In this document: positions 22,139-32,003 of the stretch, in pieces
How the letters are laid out: each line of letters starts with the position of its first letter
How positions within the stretch are numbered: position 1 is the first letter of the stretch
Assembly (NCBI GenBank): GCA_009801085.1
Contig: VNWV01000003.1
Coordinates: 3,782,001-3,846,000 of the forward strand
Reading direction: 5' to 3'
Source: Lasiodiplodia sp. COLG20
Taxonomy: Eukaryota > Ascomycota > Dothideomycetes > Botryosphaeriales > Botryosphaeriaceae
DNA length: 64,000 nt
The notes under the pieces: generated by a model
The model's database searches: none
Told to the model about the DNA's origin: nothing
The model's input: only the letters and a program-made list of their open reading frames with translations
Translations under genes and position numbers: made by a program

Positions 22139-24542
22139 ATGTCATTGTTCGGCACGTCACCGGACGACTTGCCGCAAGCAAAACAGTCGGCGCTCTTCGA
22201 CGACGAGCCGGGCTCCGGCAACAAGAACGCGTCCAGCCTGTTCGGCGACGACTTCGATGGCTCCGACTCGCCGTGGGCCTCAGCGCCCAAGAAGGCCGCT
22301 CGCGCCAACGTCGTCAAGACTCTGCTACCCGCCGCTGAGGTGCCCGAAAGCTACATTGACACCTACGACGCCCTGCTCGCCGAGGGCGACCGCTTCGGCG
22401 GCGGCGTCAACCTGAGCGGCGTCAGGAAGCTGCTGGGCGAGAGCAACCTGGGACCGGACGTGCAGGTCAAGATCCTGGACATTGTCATCCCGAACGGTCA
22501 AGAGCCAGACAGCGGCATCGGCCGTGGTGAGTTCAATGTGCTCCTTGCGCTGGTAGGGCTGGCGCAGGAGGGCGAGGACATTACCCTTGACGGCGTCGAC
22601 GAGCGCAGAAATAGTAGGTGTCCCTGGCACGCGAGGTAACCCTTCGCCACCGCTGGCGGCGCTGCTCACACAACAACAGATCTCCCAGAGCCATCGCTCG
22701 GAATCTCGAAAGCCACGAAAAACCACGAACCCAAGGAGGAGCCCGAGCCTGTCTCTGAAGCGACGCCTAGCCCGCCCAAATCGGCCCAGCCTGTAACGCC
22801 GAAGACCCAGTCTACACCGACCATGCGCAAAGCGTCTTTTGGGCTGGATGCCGACCCGTGGAACAGCCCGGAGGCGCATAAAGGCCACAACCATACTGCC
22901 GTGGAAGATTCTCCTCAGGCGAACGGGCATCGAGCGTCTGCATCGTTCTACTCGAACGGCAACGGCTTCCCCAGGACAACGAGCAGCTTCACGACCACGG
23001 CGGAGCAGTCGCAGAACACCAGCAATAGCAGCACTCTCGTCAAGAGCCAGTCGTCTAGTGGAGACAATGCTGGCTGGGGAGGCTTTGGGGATGCTGCAGG
23101 CAACGGCTTCTCCAACCCTGGACTCCCCAATGCTGGGCTCGGCGCAGGATTCGGCGCGCCGCCGGGAGAAGGAGATAATAACGACCCTACCGGCCTGGGA
23201 AGGTCCCTCGGTGGAGGGTTGGCGGCCAACAACGGAGCTGAGGAGATCATTACGGTCACGTCCATCGCCGAGAAGGAGGGCATCTTCCTCTTCCAGCACC
23301 GCAACTACCAGGTTTGCAGCGTGCGTAGAAACAGCAAGGTTGTAAGGAGATACAGCGATTTCGTTTGGTTGTTGGATTGTTTGCACAAGAGATACCCGTT
23401 TAGACAACTTCCTTTACTTCCACCCAAGAGGGTAGCCAGTAAGTAAGCCTGTACGAGCCCAACAGGTCTGTCTGCTAACACTGCTAGTTAATGGCAATTA
23501 CCTCGCAGCCGATGCCTCATTCATTGAGAAGAGGAGGAGGGGTCTTGCTAGATTCGCTAATGCGCTGGTTCGCCATCCGGTTCTCAGCCAGGAACAGCTT
23601 GTTGTCATGTTCCTGACCGTCCCAACGGTAGAAGTCTGACCCATGATTATTGAAGATGTTTGCATTCACTAACGCCGTGCAGGAACTTGCGGTATGGAGA
23701 AAGCAAGCTACGATATCGGTACAGGAGGAGTTCGTCGGCCGAACGCTGCCGCCTGGACTTGAGGACTCCCTTCCGCCCACTCTCCAGGATATGTTTGACA
23801 CCGTACGTTCCGGCGTGCGGCGTTCTGCGGAAATGTACATCAACCTTTGCCAGCTGATGGAGCGCCTCTGCAAGCGCAATGAAGGCATGGCAGCTGACTA
23901 CATGCGCTTCGGGCTTGCGCTCCAGGCTTTGACTGAGGCCTCTAAGGACACTTATTCCGTGGATGCCAACGACGTGCCACTGCTCAACGAGGGGCTCAAC
24001 TCTACCGCCAAACACCTTCAGTCGTCGCAGAGCTTGCTAGAAGACGAGGCTAGAGCTTGGGACGAAGGAGTGCTCGAGGACCTGAAGAGGCAAAGAGACT
24101 GCCTCGTCAGTATGCGCGACTTGTTCGACCGCAGAGACCGACTTGATCGTGACAACATCCCGCAGCTTGAGCGGAGGATTAAAAATAATGAGAACAAGCT
24201 GCAGGGCATCAGCGATAGGCCGGAGCATCTTGTCAAGCCTGGTGAGAAGGAGAAGGTCGAGGAAGCTATTGTGAGGGTGAGTACTAGTTTGAGTCTTTTG
24301 CCAGAAACCGAAACTGACACGAGGCCGTGCAGGACAAGCAATCTATCGTGAACCAGCACGTCCGCAGCGTGTTCATCAAGGAGTGTATCCGTGATGAAAT
24401 CATGTACTTCCAGCAGTCGATGTATCACGTCAGTAAACTGCACCAAGATTGGAGCCAGGAACGCGTAAAATACGCTGAGCTGCAGGCTGACAATTGGAGA
24501 GCGCTGAGTGAGGAGGTCGATGGAATGCCCCTGGGCGACTAA
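22139..24542 (+). CDS. MVP1: Sorting nexin Mvp1 (PX-BAR protein)
   Basis: Five exons (22139..22613, 22680..23438, 23488..23627, 23683..24276, 24333..24542) give about 725 aa. Mvp1, the SNX8 orthologue, acts on endosomes in retrieval and vacuolar protein sorting. The N-terminal 160 residues include an EH-like region (VKTLLPAAEVPESYIDTYDALL). A Ser/Gly/Asn-rich linker follows. The PX domain starts near residue 375, with RRYSDFVWLLDCL and the PI3P-binding KRYPFRQLPLLPPKR. A C-terminal BAR-type helical region is interrupted by introns and contains coiled-coil stretches (RIKNNENKLQ, QDWSQERVKYAELQAD). The length agrees with filamentous-fungal Mvp1. All four introns are short, and phases match at every join. 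Confidence 0.93.
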
Positions 24543-24903
24543 GCCGAATGACCAGTCATTTTCCATGAGATCAGTTTTCTTTCACCTCACGGCAAGCAGT
24601 GACAAAGGGAGGCCAGATGAGGTCACATATACACACGTTTGGAGCGGCAATGTACAAGTCTAGGTTGTCTTTCATTTTGGGCGTGGAACGGTTTGCGCTT
24701 TCCATATTGATACCACTGGGGCAAGAGGGGCTCTTTGGCCGATGGCCCCGGAGGAAACTGTGTGTTGTCCAGTCGTTTTTCTTTCCTCATGTACAGCTAG
24801 TCGTCATCCGTTGCATCTGGCTCATCAGTCATCGAATTCACGCTTTATTCATCCAAACCGAGATCCATAGCCTATTCGGAGGCATATTTTGTCATCAACC
24901 GAC
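24543..24903. other. MVP1 3' flank and upstream of orphan gene
   Basis: This is a stretch of 360 bp containing the MVP1 3' UTR and the presumed promoter of the next gene. No other feature is seen. Confidence 0.45.
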
Positions 24904-25692
24904 ATGGACGCTGTATTTCCTATCAGAAGGGCCCCCCAGCCATTCAAAATCGTTAGGGCCTCGAATTCGAATCCCTTGCGGAAATCCAAACGTATGTCGC
25001 AAGCCGCATCTCCGCCCAAGCCCTAGAGTTACAATAGAATCTTACGGATGGCGGCAATCTTGAGGATCAAGCAGCAACACTGACAACCGTATGCAGCGCC
25101 AAAACCGAAGTCAAACTCGTTCGAAGAAGCGCACCACCAGCCAGACCGTGCATCTCAAATAGCCTCGCTTCTCGCAATCTGCCACCGCGAAGTGCTTCTG
25201 CTTGACAACGGCCGTCGTCGAGGAACGCTGTCCATTGCACAAGAGGCCAGAATTCAAATGTGTGTGGAAAATCTTGACAGACTGATGCAGGAGAAGATGG
25301 AGGAATGGAGGCAGGTCAAGAGGAGCCAAGTTACGCTTTGGATGCTGATCAACACTATCGGCATGAGTAACTGCGTGCCGGAAGTCAAGCAATGGGCACC
25401 AATCGTGAAGGACATTGACATGGGCGATGATATGCTCGAGTTGGTGCAGAAGCCGCTTCACAGGAAAAATTTCGAATTGGAGCGGAAGATTGCGAACCAG
25501 CGACTGCCGCCCTCCTCTACATGGATCATTCTCGAGGCCGTCTACAATTGGAAGGTGGTGAATGGTGTTCGATGTGGAGTGTGTCTCGATCCACCGACGA
25601 TTGGGATGGTACTTAAATGGACTTTGGAGCACGGAGACCAGCAGGTTGGCGAATTTTTCAACAAGCTCCTGAGTTGGGGGAGTAGTATGTGA
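24904..25692 (+). CDS. Orphan protein, function unknown
   Basis: Two exons (24904..24991 and 25097..25692) join in frame to about 227 aa. The start sits in a good context (CCGAC-ATG-G). The 105-nt intron has a perfect GTATGT donor, a CTGAC branch and a TGCAG acceptor, and removes two stops. The product has a basic N-terminus (PIRRAPQPFKIVRAS; NPLRKSKPPKPKS) and a helical middle (CVENLDRLMQEKMEEWRQVKRS). The C-terminal half holds RCGVCLDPPT and two Trp-rich helices. No signal peptide or membrane segment is evident, and I recognise no family. Its last codons (AGT AGT ATG TGA) overlap another GTATGT donor, so the coding region may continue through a further intron. It lies between MVP1 and DCN1 on the same strand. 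Confidence 0.6.
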
Positions 25693-25933
25693 GTTTGGCC
25701 ATGTCTCTTTCCTTCCTGCCTGAGGATCGAGGGCATGCTGGGTCTGGCCCGGTTATCGGCCTTATCGCGCTTTGCTTGACTGGGATGGCTCGGGCAGGCA
25801 GGCTGCGTCACCGCGGGCGGTCGAGGGGCTATCCCAAACCACTCGGTCATTTTGCACCCCGCTGTCTCCTCCACCCTGACTCTTCACCCCGCTGCATTCC
25901 CTCCCGCCGTCGCTCACACTGTCCGTCGCCATC

Positions 25934-27325
25934 ATGCCTCCCGCTTACACGACAGCGCAAAAGTCCGCCATCCAACAGGTCGTGAACTTCACCAGCTGCG
26001 ATCGCACCACTGCCGCAAGGGTAAGCCGTCACTCGTTGCACACTCATGCGCAGCCAGTGCTGACATGAGCGCAAGATCCTCAGGAACCACAACTGGAACG
26101 CAGAGCAAGCCATCAACGGGTACGTTCCAACCCGCGTCCTTGCGTCTACCCATCGCCCCAACTCGCCTTTGTCAGCCTGGTCACCGGAGGAGTGAACGGC
26201 TCGCGGTCCCGACACAAAAAAAAAAAGACGGCTTGAGACGGCAGAGCTGGGTAGTTTGATAGCATACAATGGCAGTCACCAGCTGGTGTCGTTGTGTGTT
26301 GTTTACCTCTTCGCCGCCCAAGCGCGTGATTCTAGGCAGTCGTGAACCTCCACGAGCGCTCCTACCACGCGTGGACACGCAAAAGCAAGGCCGCGCCACC
26401 ACGCGTCTTCCCTGCACCCTTTTCTTGTCCTCCCCGACACCTTCAAATCTATCTTCAGAACATCACTCCCCTCCTCCCCTCACCACCCCACAATGACGCT
26501 GCGCAAAACAGGCCGCAAGGCTGACAATGACGTCTCGGCACGCCCTGCTAAGAAACAACGCAACAGGTATTTTAACAATGGCGGCGGCTCAGGCGGCGCA
26601 AAGGCATACGAGGCGAACCTCAACCAGATCTTCGACAAGTATGTCGACAACCCACAGGACAAGGACACGATCGCCATCGCGGGCACCATGCAGTACCTCC
26701 AAGAAATCGACGTTCCACTCGATGACATCACTTCGCTCGCCATCCTCGAGCTTGTTCAGGCGCCTACCATGGGAGAAATTACACGCAAGGGCTTCGTCGA
26801 CGGATGGGCAGCCAGGCAGTGAGTAACTCTCGCAGAGTTATTATCGTGACTGAGGCTAACTTGGGAAACCTTCACAGAGCGGACTCAATCGACAAGCAGA
26901 AGGCCGCCGTCTCCCAACTCCGCAGCGCACTGTCAAACCCTTCCTCTCGCAATATCTTGAAGCGCGTCTACAAGCACACCTTTGTTGTCGCCAGACCTCC
27001 CGGCCAAAAGGCGATCCCGCTCGAACAGGCTATCGAATACTGGAAGTTGCTGTACTCGCCCACGGGCCTCAACTGGAGCTCAGAGGCGACGCCGTGGCTC
27101 GACTGGTGGCTCGAGTTCCTCGAGAGCAAGTGGAAGCGGACGGTCAACAAGGACATGTGGGACCAGCTATTCAACTTTGCAGAGAAGAGCCTCGAGGACG
27201 AGACCCTGTCGTTCTGGAGCGAAGACGGCGCATGGCCTGGTGTCATCGATGAGTTTGTCGACTGGGCCCGCACGGAAAAGGGCAGGGGAGCAAAGCAGGA
27301 GGATGACGAGGAGATGGAAGAGTAA
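25934..27325 (+). CDS. DCN1: Defective in cullin neddylation protein Dcn1 (UBA + PONY domains)
   Basis: Four exons (25934..26020, 26076..26119, 26567..26818, 26878..27325) give about 276 aa. Dcn1 is a scaffold-type E3 that stimulates Nedd8 transfer from Ubc12 to cullins. Residues 5-45 form a UBA domain (QKSAIQQVVNFTSCDRTTAA; NHNWNAEQAINGYF). The potentiating-neddylation domain follows from about residue 60 to 265, with the family blocks IFDKYVDNPQDKDTI, QAIEYWKLL and the C-terminal acidic/Trp patch SFWSEDGAWPGVIDEFVDW that binds the cullin. The second intron is 447 nt, by far the longest in the window. It contains an in-frame ATG at 26493 after a pyrimidine-rich leader, so a second isoform of about 257 aa without the complete UBA is possible. 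The family assignment is firm. Confidence 0.92.
26493..26566 (+). CDS. DCN1: Possible alternative first exon of DCN1 (isoform lacking the UBA start)
   Basis: Within the 447-nt DCN1 intron an ATG in the context CCCCACA-ATG-A opens a frame that runs without a stop into exon 3 at 26567. It follows a pyrimidine- and CACC-rich stretch (about 26400-26490) of the type seen in fungal 5' leaders. The alternative N-terminus is strongly basic, with RKTGRK and PAKKQRNR about 10 residues apart, similar to a bipartite nuclear localisation signal. Total isoform length would be about 257 aa. Whether it is transcribed is inference. Confidence 0.35.
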
Positions 27326-28443
27326 GGTAACAAAAGCGCAGAATATAGTGGGGGACAGCCTATGCTTTTCTAATGGGTTCATGGCATTTTGCCGCAGAAA
27401 CCATGCTGCGGTTTGACAGGGAGGCGATGAAGTTGCTAATACCCTCATACTCATACTGCGAGCGCATTATTTATTTCAGCGGGCGGAGTTTTGTTGAGCC
27501 AGTAATTTTCCACTGGCAGATTGGTACAGGGTGCTGATCTTTTTTTTTAAACACCCGAGAGCCAAAAGAATCAGGACATTGCTCAGGGTACTTTTGCGTG
27601 CATAGTCTAGACGTAGACTTTGCTGAAAGTCTTCAAGCACCCATGTAGGTAGGTAGGAGGATATACCGCTTAAGTCCGCGGTACATAGGCATGCCCTAAA
27701 CGAATAGACGAAAGGAGAGTATTTACTATGTGATGTCACTCTTTATCGCGCAAGCGCTGTTGATCGTTCAAGCCTCAAAGTCGTGGATACATCACGCGGC
27801 ATTGCACGGACTTCTCGCCGGGCGGGTGGGCAGTTCGCAGCTCCACATGTTTGATACGGCGAAGCGTGATAACCGCCACAATGTACCGCCTCATGCATCA
27901 ACCCGAGCCTGGAGTGTGTGACGCACTTTAGAAGGGCGTCTCTCCTCTCAATGTTCTTTGCAGGACAACGACGCAGAAGGTGACTGTGAGGCTGCACGCC
28001 AGTCAGACGGGACGGCGCAAGCACCCTTGCCGCCGGCTCGGCAAAAAAGGCCCTGAAACGACGCCTCTACCGGGCCTTGTTTCGCAACGCCGAACCCCAG
28101 CCAAGCGCCGTGAATACACCCCACGCCAGCAGATGATTGACAACAACCCAGCGCCACCATACGCTTGACGCACGCCATGCTATTGACCGCCAACCCCTCG
28201 CAATCCTCCTGTTTTTAGCTGTCTAACCCCTGCTCCTCGTGATCTTGCCGACTCTTCTTTTTGCTCTTTCCTGCCGGGACAACTAGTTCTCTTTCTCTCG
28301 CTATCTACGCAGTAGACGTCTGTCCCAGCGTGACCGTCTCCATTGCTCGCCCCACTTGCACTCCACCCAGCTGACTCTATTTCTCTCTTTGTCGTCCCAG
28401 TCCTAACCTCTCTTGACGGCCTCGACCGCCATTGACTTGGTCC
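27326..28443. other. Intergenic, 1.1 kb
   Basis: This is the DCN1 3' UTR, then the promoter and leader of the bestrophin-like gene. The last 200 bases are pyrimidine-rich (CTCTTTCTCTC-type), as expected for a leader. No other gene is seen. Confidence 0.5.
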
Positions 28444-29583
28444 ATGTCTCACAAGCAAGCAAGCAGCTACAACACCTTCAATCAGACCCCGCAGAGGCCG
28501 CAGAGGCCGGACTTCAGCCTGCTCCAGCCGCCAGCCAACAAGAGGACCGACATGGTACGGCACCACCGACGCACGGCGTCGATGCACCCGAGCTTCAATG
28601 TGACGCGCACGAAGCCGCGCCGCTGGCCGCTGGTGCTGCGCTTCATCAAGGGCGCCATCCACGGCGCCATCTTCGTGCCCGTATTCTTGCACGCCGCCTT
28701 CACGGCGCTGATCGTCTATCTCGACAGCACCGTGGGTGAGTTCGGCCTGCCGTCGTCCATCATCCCGTCGCTGTCAATCGTCGTGGGTCTGATGCTCGTC
28801 TTCCGCAACGGCACGTCGTACGACCGCTTCTGGACCGGCCGCAACCTGCTCAACGAATGCTGCACCGCCGTGCGCAACCTGACGCGCTCCTTCCTGGTCA
28901 ACAGCAGCCGCATCTCCCTCGACGGCTCCGCCTCCGGCGACCTGTTCGTCGCCGGGGAGTCAACGCCGCGGGAACGCGCCGACACGGAGCGCGCCATCCG
29001 CGTCCTGCTAGCCACCCTGCACGCCATCAAGCACAACCTGCGCGGCGAGTACGCCCTCTCAGGCGCGAGCCCGGCGTCGTCGTCGCACCCGGAGCTCGCC
29101 GCGCTGCTGCCGCCCGACACGTACGCGCACGAGGACCGCGGCCTGGGCTTGCCGCTGCAGCTGCTCGTGCAGGTCGAAGCGTACATCCGGCGCGGCGTTG
29201 CCCGCGGCTGGTTCCACGGCCCGCAGGCGTCGCAGCTGTCGGTGCAGGTCAACTCGCTGACGTCGGCGTACGGCCGCATGGAGGCCATCCGCACCACGCC
29301 CATCCCCGTCGCCCACCTCATCCACATGAAGCAGGTGCTCGCCCTGTACGGCTGCGTGCTGCCCTTCAGCCTCGTCGACGAGTTCAGCTGGTGGAGCATC
29401 TTGATCGTCGCCATAATCACCTTCACCCTGTACGGCATCGACGGCATTGGCGAGCAGCTCGAGGACCCCTTCGGCTACGACAAGAACGATATCAACATGG
29501 ATGGCATCGTCGAGGACGCTAACGTCGAGTGCCTGGTCCTGCTGGATGAGTGGAAGAGGGACCAGGGAGGCATGTTCCAGTAG
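28444..29583 (+). CDS. Bestrophin/UPF0187-family membrane channel
   Basis: This is a single exon of 379 codons. The family comprises homopentameric anion channels (bestrophins) and their fungal and bacterial relatives. The first 60 residues are basic and disordered. Membrane helices follow at about 65-90 (LRFIKGAIHGAIFVPVFLHA) and 95-120 (IIPSLSIVVGLMLVFRNGTSYDRFWTGRNLLNECC, the hallmark block of the family). Two more hydrophobic helices lie near residues 295-335 (VLALYGCVLPFSLVDEFSWW; ILIVAIITFTLYGIDGIG). The C-terminal signature EDPFGYDKNDINMD is the acidic loop that binds Ca2+ in animal bestrophins. Start: the first ATG, 12 bases after a non-ATG opening. Coding sequence is very GC-rich at third positions. 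Ion selectivity is unknown. Confidence 0.88.
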   Translation: MSHKQASSYNTFNQTPQRPQRPDFSLLQPPANKRTDMVRHHRRTASMHPSFNVTRTKPRRWPLVLRFIKGAIHGAIFVPVFLHAAFTALIVYLDSTVGEFGLPSSIIPSLSIVVGLMLVFRNGTSYDRFWTGRNLLNECCTAVRNLTRSFLVNSSRISLDGSASGDLFVAGESTPRERADTERAIRVLLATLHAIKHNLRGEYALSGASPASSSHPELAALLPPDTYAHEDRGLGLPLQLLVQVEAYIRRGVARGWFHGPQASQLSVQVNSLTSAYGRMEAIRTTPIPVAHLIHMKQVLALYGCVLPFSLVDEFSWWSILIVAIITFTLYGIDGIGEQLEDPFGYDKNDINMDGIVEDANVECLVLLDEWKRDQGGMFQ

Positions 29584-30210
29584 CCAAAGGCAGTTTCGCA
29601 AAAGAGAAATCAATTAACGGAAAAAAGATGAGTTGTATTTGGGGATTGAGTGGTAGATGGCATGCTCCAAGCATAGCTTGAAGTCGAAGTAGGAGCAGAT
29701 GCTTAGAGATTTTGCTTTTTTATATGGCGTTGTAGAGGCGGCGTTGTCTGGGTTATGTTTATTGTATTTCCCGCTTGACACTTGATGGGCTGTTGAGCGC
29801 ATTCATGTCCGATATGAATAGACGAGTTTCACGTTACCCAAATGTCGTGTTAGACAATCAAAAAAAAGACAGTATGATCAAGAAGACTAAAGATCCTGGG
29901 TTGTGAATATTCATTAAAGTTGTTCTGGCAAACCGGACTCCGTGAATACAGGCGGGACAGAAACAAGAGCCGGGGTAATTCGTCGCCACCCCGTCTGATC
30001 AACTTTCCTGCTCAACCGCCCGGCAACTATCCGTCGCTAGATACTTTATAAAGTTAATAGGTTTCCACGTCTGATTACAAACGGGCATCCTTACATGAAT
30101 GGCATGTTTGGGGCCAGATCCAGCTTGGGAGCTGCGGTGCTCACAAGATGAGGAAGATGAATGGTATAGAAACATTATTGGTATACAGCTTTACAGCTAG
30201 CCCTATCTCA
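29584..30210. other. Convergent 3' region
   Basis: This holds the 3' UTRs of the convergent bestrophin-like and IBA57 genes. It is AT-rich. No gene is seen. Confidence 0.5.
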
Positions 30211-31653
30211 TCACTCATCTAATTCATACTCTTTCTGCACGATCTTCTTCTTCTTGCTCTTCGCCTCCTCCTCCGCTCTTAGGCGATGCCACTCCGGGAC
30301 AAACGCCTTGATGCCTACATCCTTCTCGCCATCCTCGCCCTCCACTGTCCACTTCAGCCCGAACTTCATCCCGGGCTGATACCCCCCGCTCGCGGGCCTC
30401 ATGCCCTCTGCTGCGACCTTCACATCCGTCATCATCTCCAGCCGGCACAGCGCCAACCCCACATTCCCCACACCTGCCAGCCACTTCCCAGCACTCCTTC
30501 CATCCTTCCTCCTCCTTGCGGGAGGGGCGGCAGCCTGTCCCGCCTCCGCGTCCTGTTGCTGCGCACCATCGGCGATCTTCTTCACGTCCGCCACGCCCTC
30601 CGGCACGTCCTCCGCCTTGACGATACCCTCGCCTTCCACGAACTCCAAGCTCTCCGGCTCTTCGCTGCGGAGGTCGTACAGCCGGACGGGCAGGATGCGC
30701 TTGCGCACGACGCCGGTGTGCTTGGTGCGGATGGTGAGCTCCTGGCCGACGTAGCAGCCCTTGCGGAAGTCGACGCCGTGCATGAGGTCGATGTTGCTCT
30801 CAAGCGGCAGCGCCTCCTCGGGCCGGATCTCCAGCGGGCCCTCGGCCAGGCCGTGCAGGTACCGACGCACCTGGTAGTCCCTCGGCGTTGCGCGCTCTAG
30901 CGTCGCGAGAAGCGGCGCAAGCGCTTCCTCGCCGCTGCCGCCAGAGACCAGAAGCCTGTGCCCGCCGAAGCCGGGCACGCGCGTGTCGGGCATGTACACC
31001 ACCTTGCCGTTATCATCAGCGCTCAACGAGTCAATCGTCGACGTGCTCCACGCTCCCCAAACACCCCATTCCCCTTCGTCCACGACGCGCAGCTTGATCT
31101 TGCTCCGCAGCTTGTGCCTCTTCAGCACCCGATGCAGGCTGTCCACGCACCCCCCGTCCACCTCGATGAAGCATGCCCAGTCGCCTGCTCCTGCTGCCGC
31201 CGCCCCGCCAGCAGCGGCGGCCGCAAGCGGCGTCGGGTATACGAACGCGTCGTACAGCACCCGGCCCTGCGCGTTGAGGAACGCCGTGTACCAGCCCGTT
31301 TCCTGCTCCGGCCGCACATTGTTGGTCGTCAACCCTTGCAAGAACTTTGGCGCGTCCGGGCCCGACAGCGCGAGAAGGCGGCGGTGTGGTAGAGGTGTTA
31401 TGCTGCCGTTGCTGCTGTTGTGCGCTGCGGATGAACGGAAAGCGCTCGTTGTGGTGAAATTGCGGATGGACCGGCGGGTCGTGCGAGCGGAGGAGGATAG
31501 CGATGGTCGAGGGAGAGTAGTAGGGGCGGTGCCATTGTTGCGGGCGGCGGCGGCGGCGCGGCGGAGATGAAGGCAGCGGGTGCAGACGAATGGAGTTCTG
31601 GCATTGACCAGGGCAGACACCGCGCTACTGCCAGCACTCGGGCGGGAGAGCAT
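30211..31653 (-). CDS. IBA57: Iron-sulfur cluster assembly factor IBA57 (CAF17), mitochondrial
   Basis: This is a single exon of 480 codons. IBA57 is a folate-binding, GcvT-related protein that works with ISA1/ISA2 to mature mitochondrial 4Fe-4S enzymes such as aconitase and lipoate synthase. The N-terminus (MLSRPSAGSSAVSALVNAR, then many Arg/Ser) is a mitochondrial presequence. The GcvT-type core begins near residue 85 (LPHRRLLALSGPDAPKFLQGLTTNN). The diagnostic KGCYVGQE motif, with its invariant cysteine, lies near residue 300. A low-complexity Ala/Gly insert follows the strand FVYPTP near residue 150. I chose this ATG because the frame is open nine codons further upstream without a Met. 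It is encoded 350 bp downstream of DCP2 on the same strand. Confidence 0.93.
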   Translation of the reverse strand: MLSRPSAGSSAVSALVNARTPFVCTRCLHLRRAAAAARNNGTAPTTLPRPSLSSSARTTRRSIRNFTTTSAFRSSAAHNSSNGSITPLPHRRLLALSGPDAPKFLQGLTTNNVRPEQETGWYTAFLNAQGRVLYDAFVYPTPLAAAAAGGAAAAGAGDWACFIEVDGGCVDSLHRVLKRHKLRSKIKLRVVDEGEWGVWGAWSTSTIDSLSADDNGKVVYMPDTRVPGFGGHRLLVSGGSGEEALAPLLATLERATPRDYQVRRYLHGLAEGPLEIRPEEALPLESNIDLMHGVDFRKGCYVGQELTIRTKHTGVVRKRILPVRLYDLRSEEPESLEFVEGEGIVKAEDVPEGVADVKKIADGAQQQDAEAGQAAAPPARRRKDGRSAGKWLAGVGNVGLALCRLEMMTDVKVAAEGMRPASGGYQPGMKFGLKWTVEGEDGEKDVGIKAFVPEWHRLRAEEEAKSKKKKIVQKEYELDE

Positions 31654-32003
31654 TGCGCTAATTACTCTGGTGCTGGCCAAATTGGATTGGTGCTAAGATG
31701 TGTTGTGGGTGGGAGAGGATGAATGTTGGAGAAGCTCTGGAGCTCGAAGAAACTTCGTCATAGAGGGCTTCGGCTTTGATATCGGGAAATGCCGATTTGC
31801 TGACAATTCCACAACACCCCAGCCGAGCTGGATGCCTAACTAGACGATCACTTGCACTCTGGGGCTTACGACCTTTAGCGGCAGGATGATTCTGGGCTTT
31901 GCCTTTTACATACGTGCTATCGCTATACAGTCATGCCGATTTCCGTAAGTTTATTCCATCGCTATCCATTTTGCTATCCGGCCGTTCCGTCATGCAATGC
32001 CAT
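31654..32003. other. DCP2 3' UTR and IBA57 promoter
   Basis: This is a stretch of 350 bp between two minus-strand genes. No additional feature is seen. Confidence 0.5.

Noticed and set aside
24955..24975. TTCGAATCC resembling a tRNA T-loop
   Set aside because: The flanking bases do not form the T stem, no acceptor stem or A box is present, and the site lies in a proposed coding exon.
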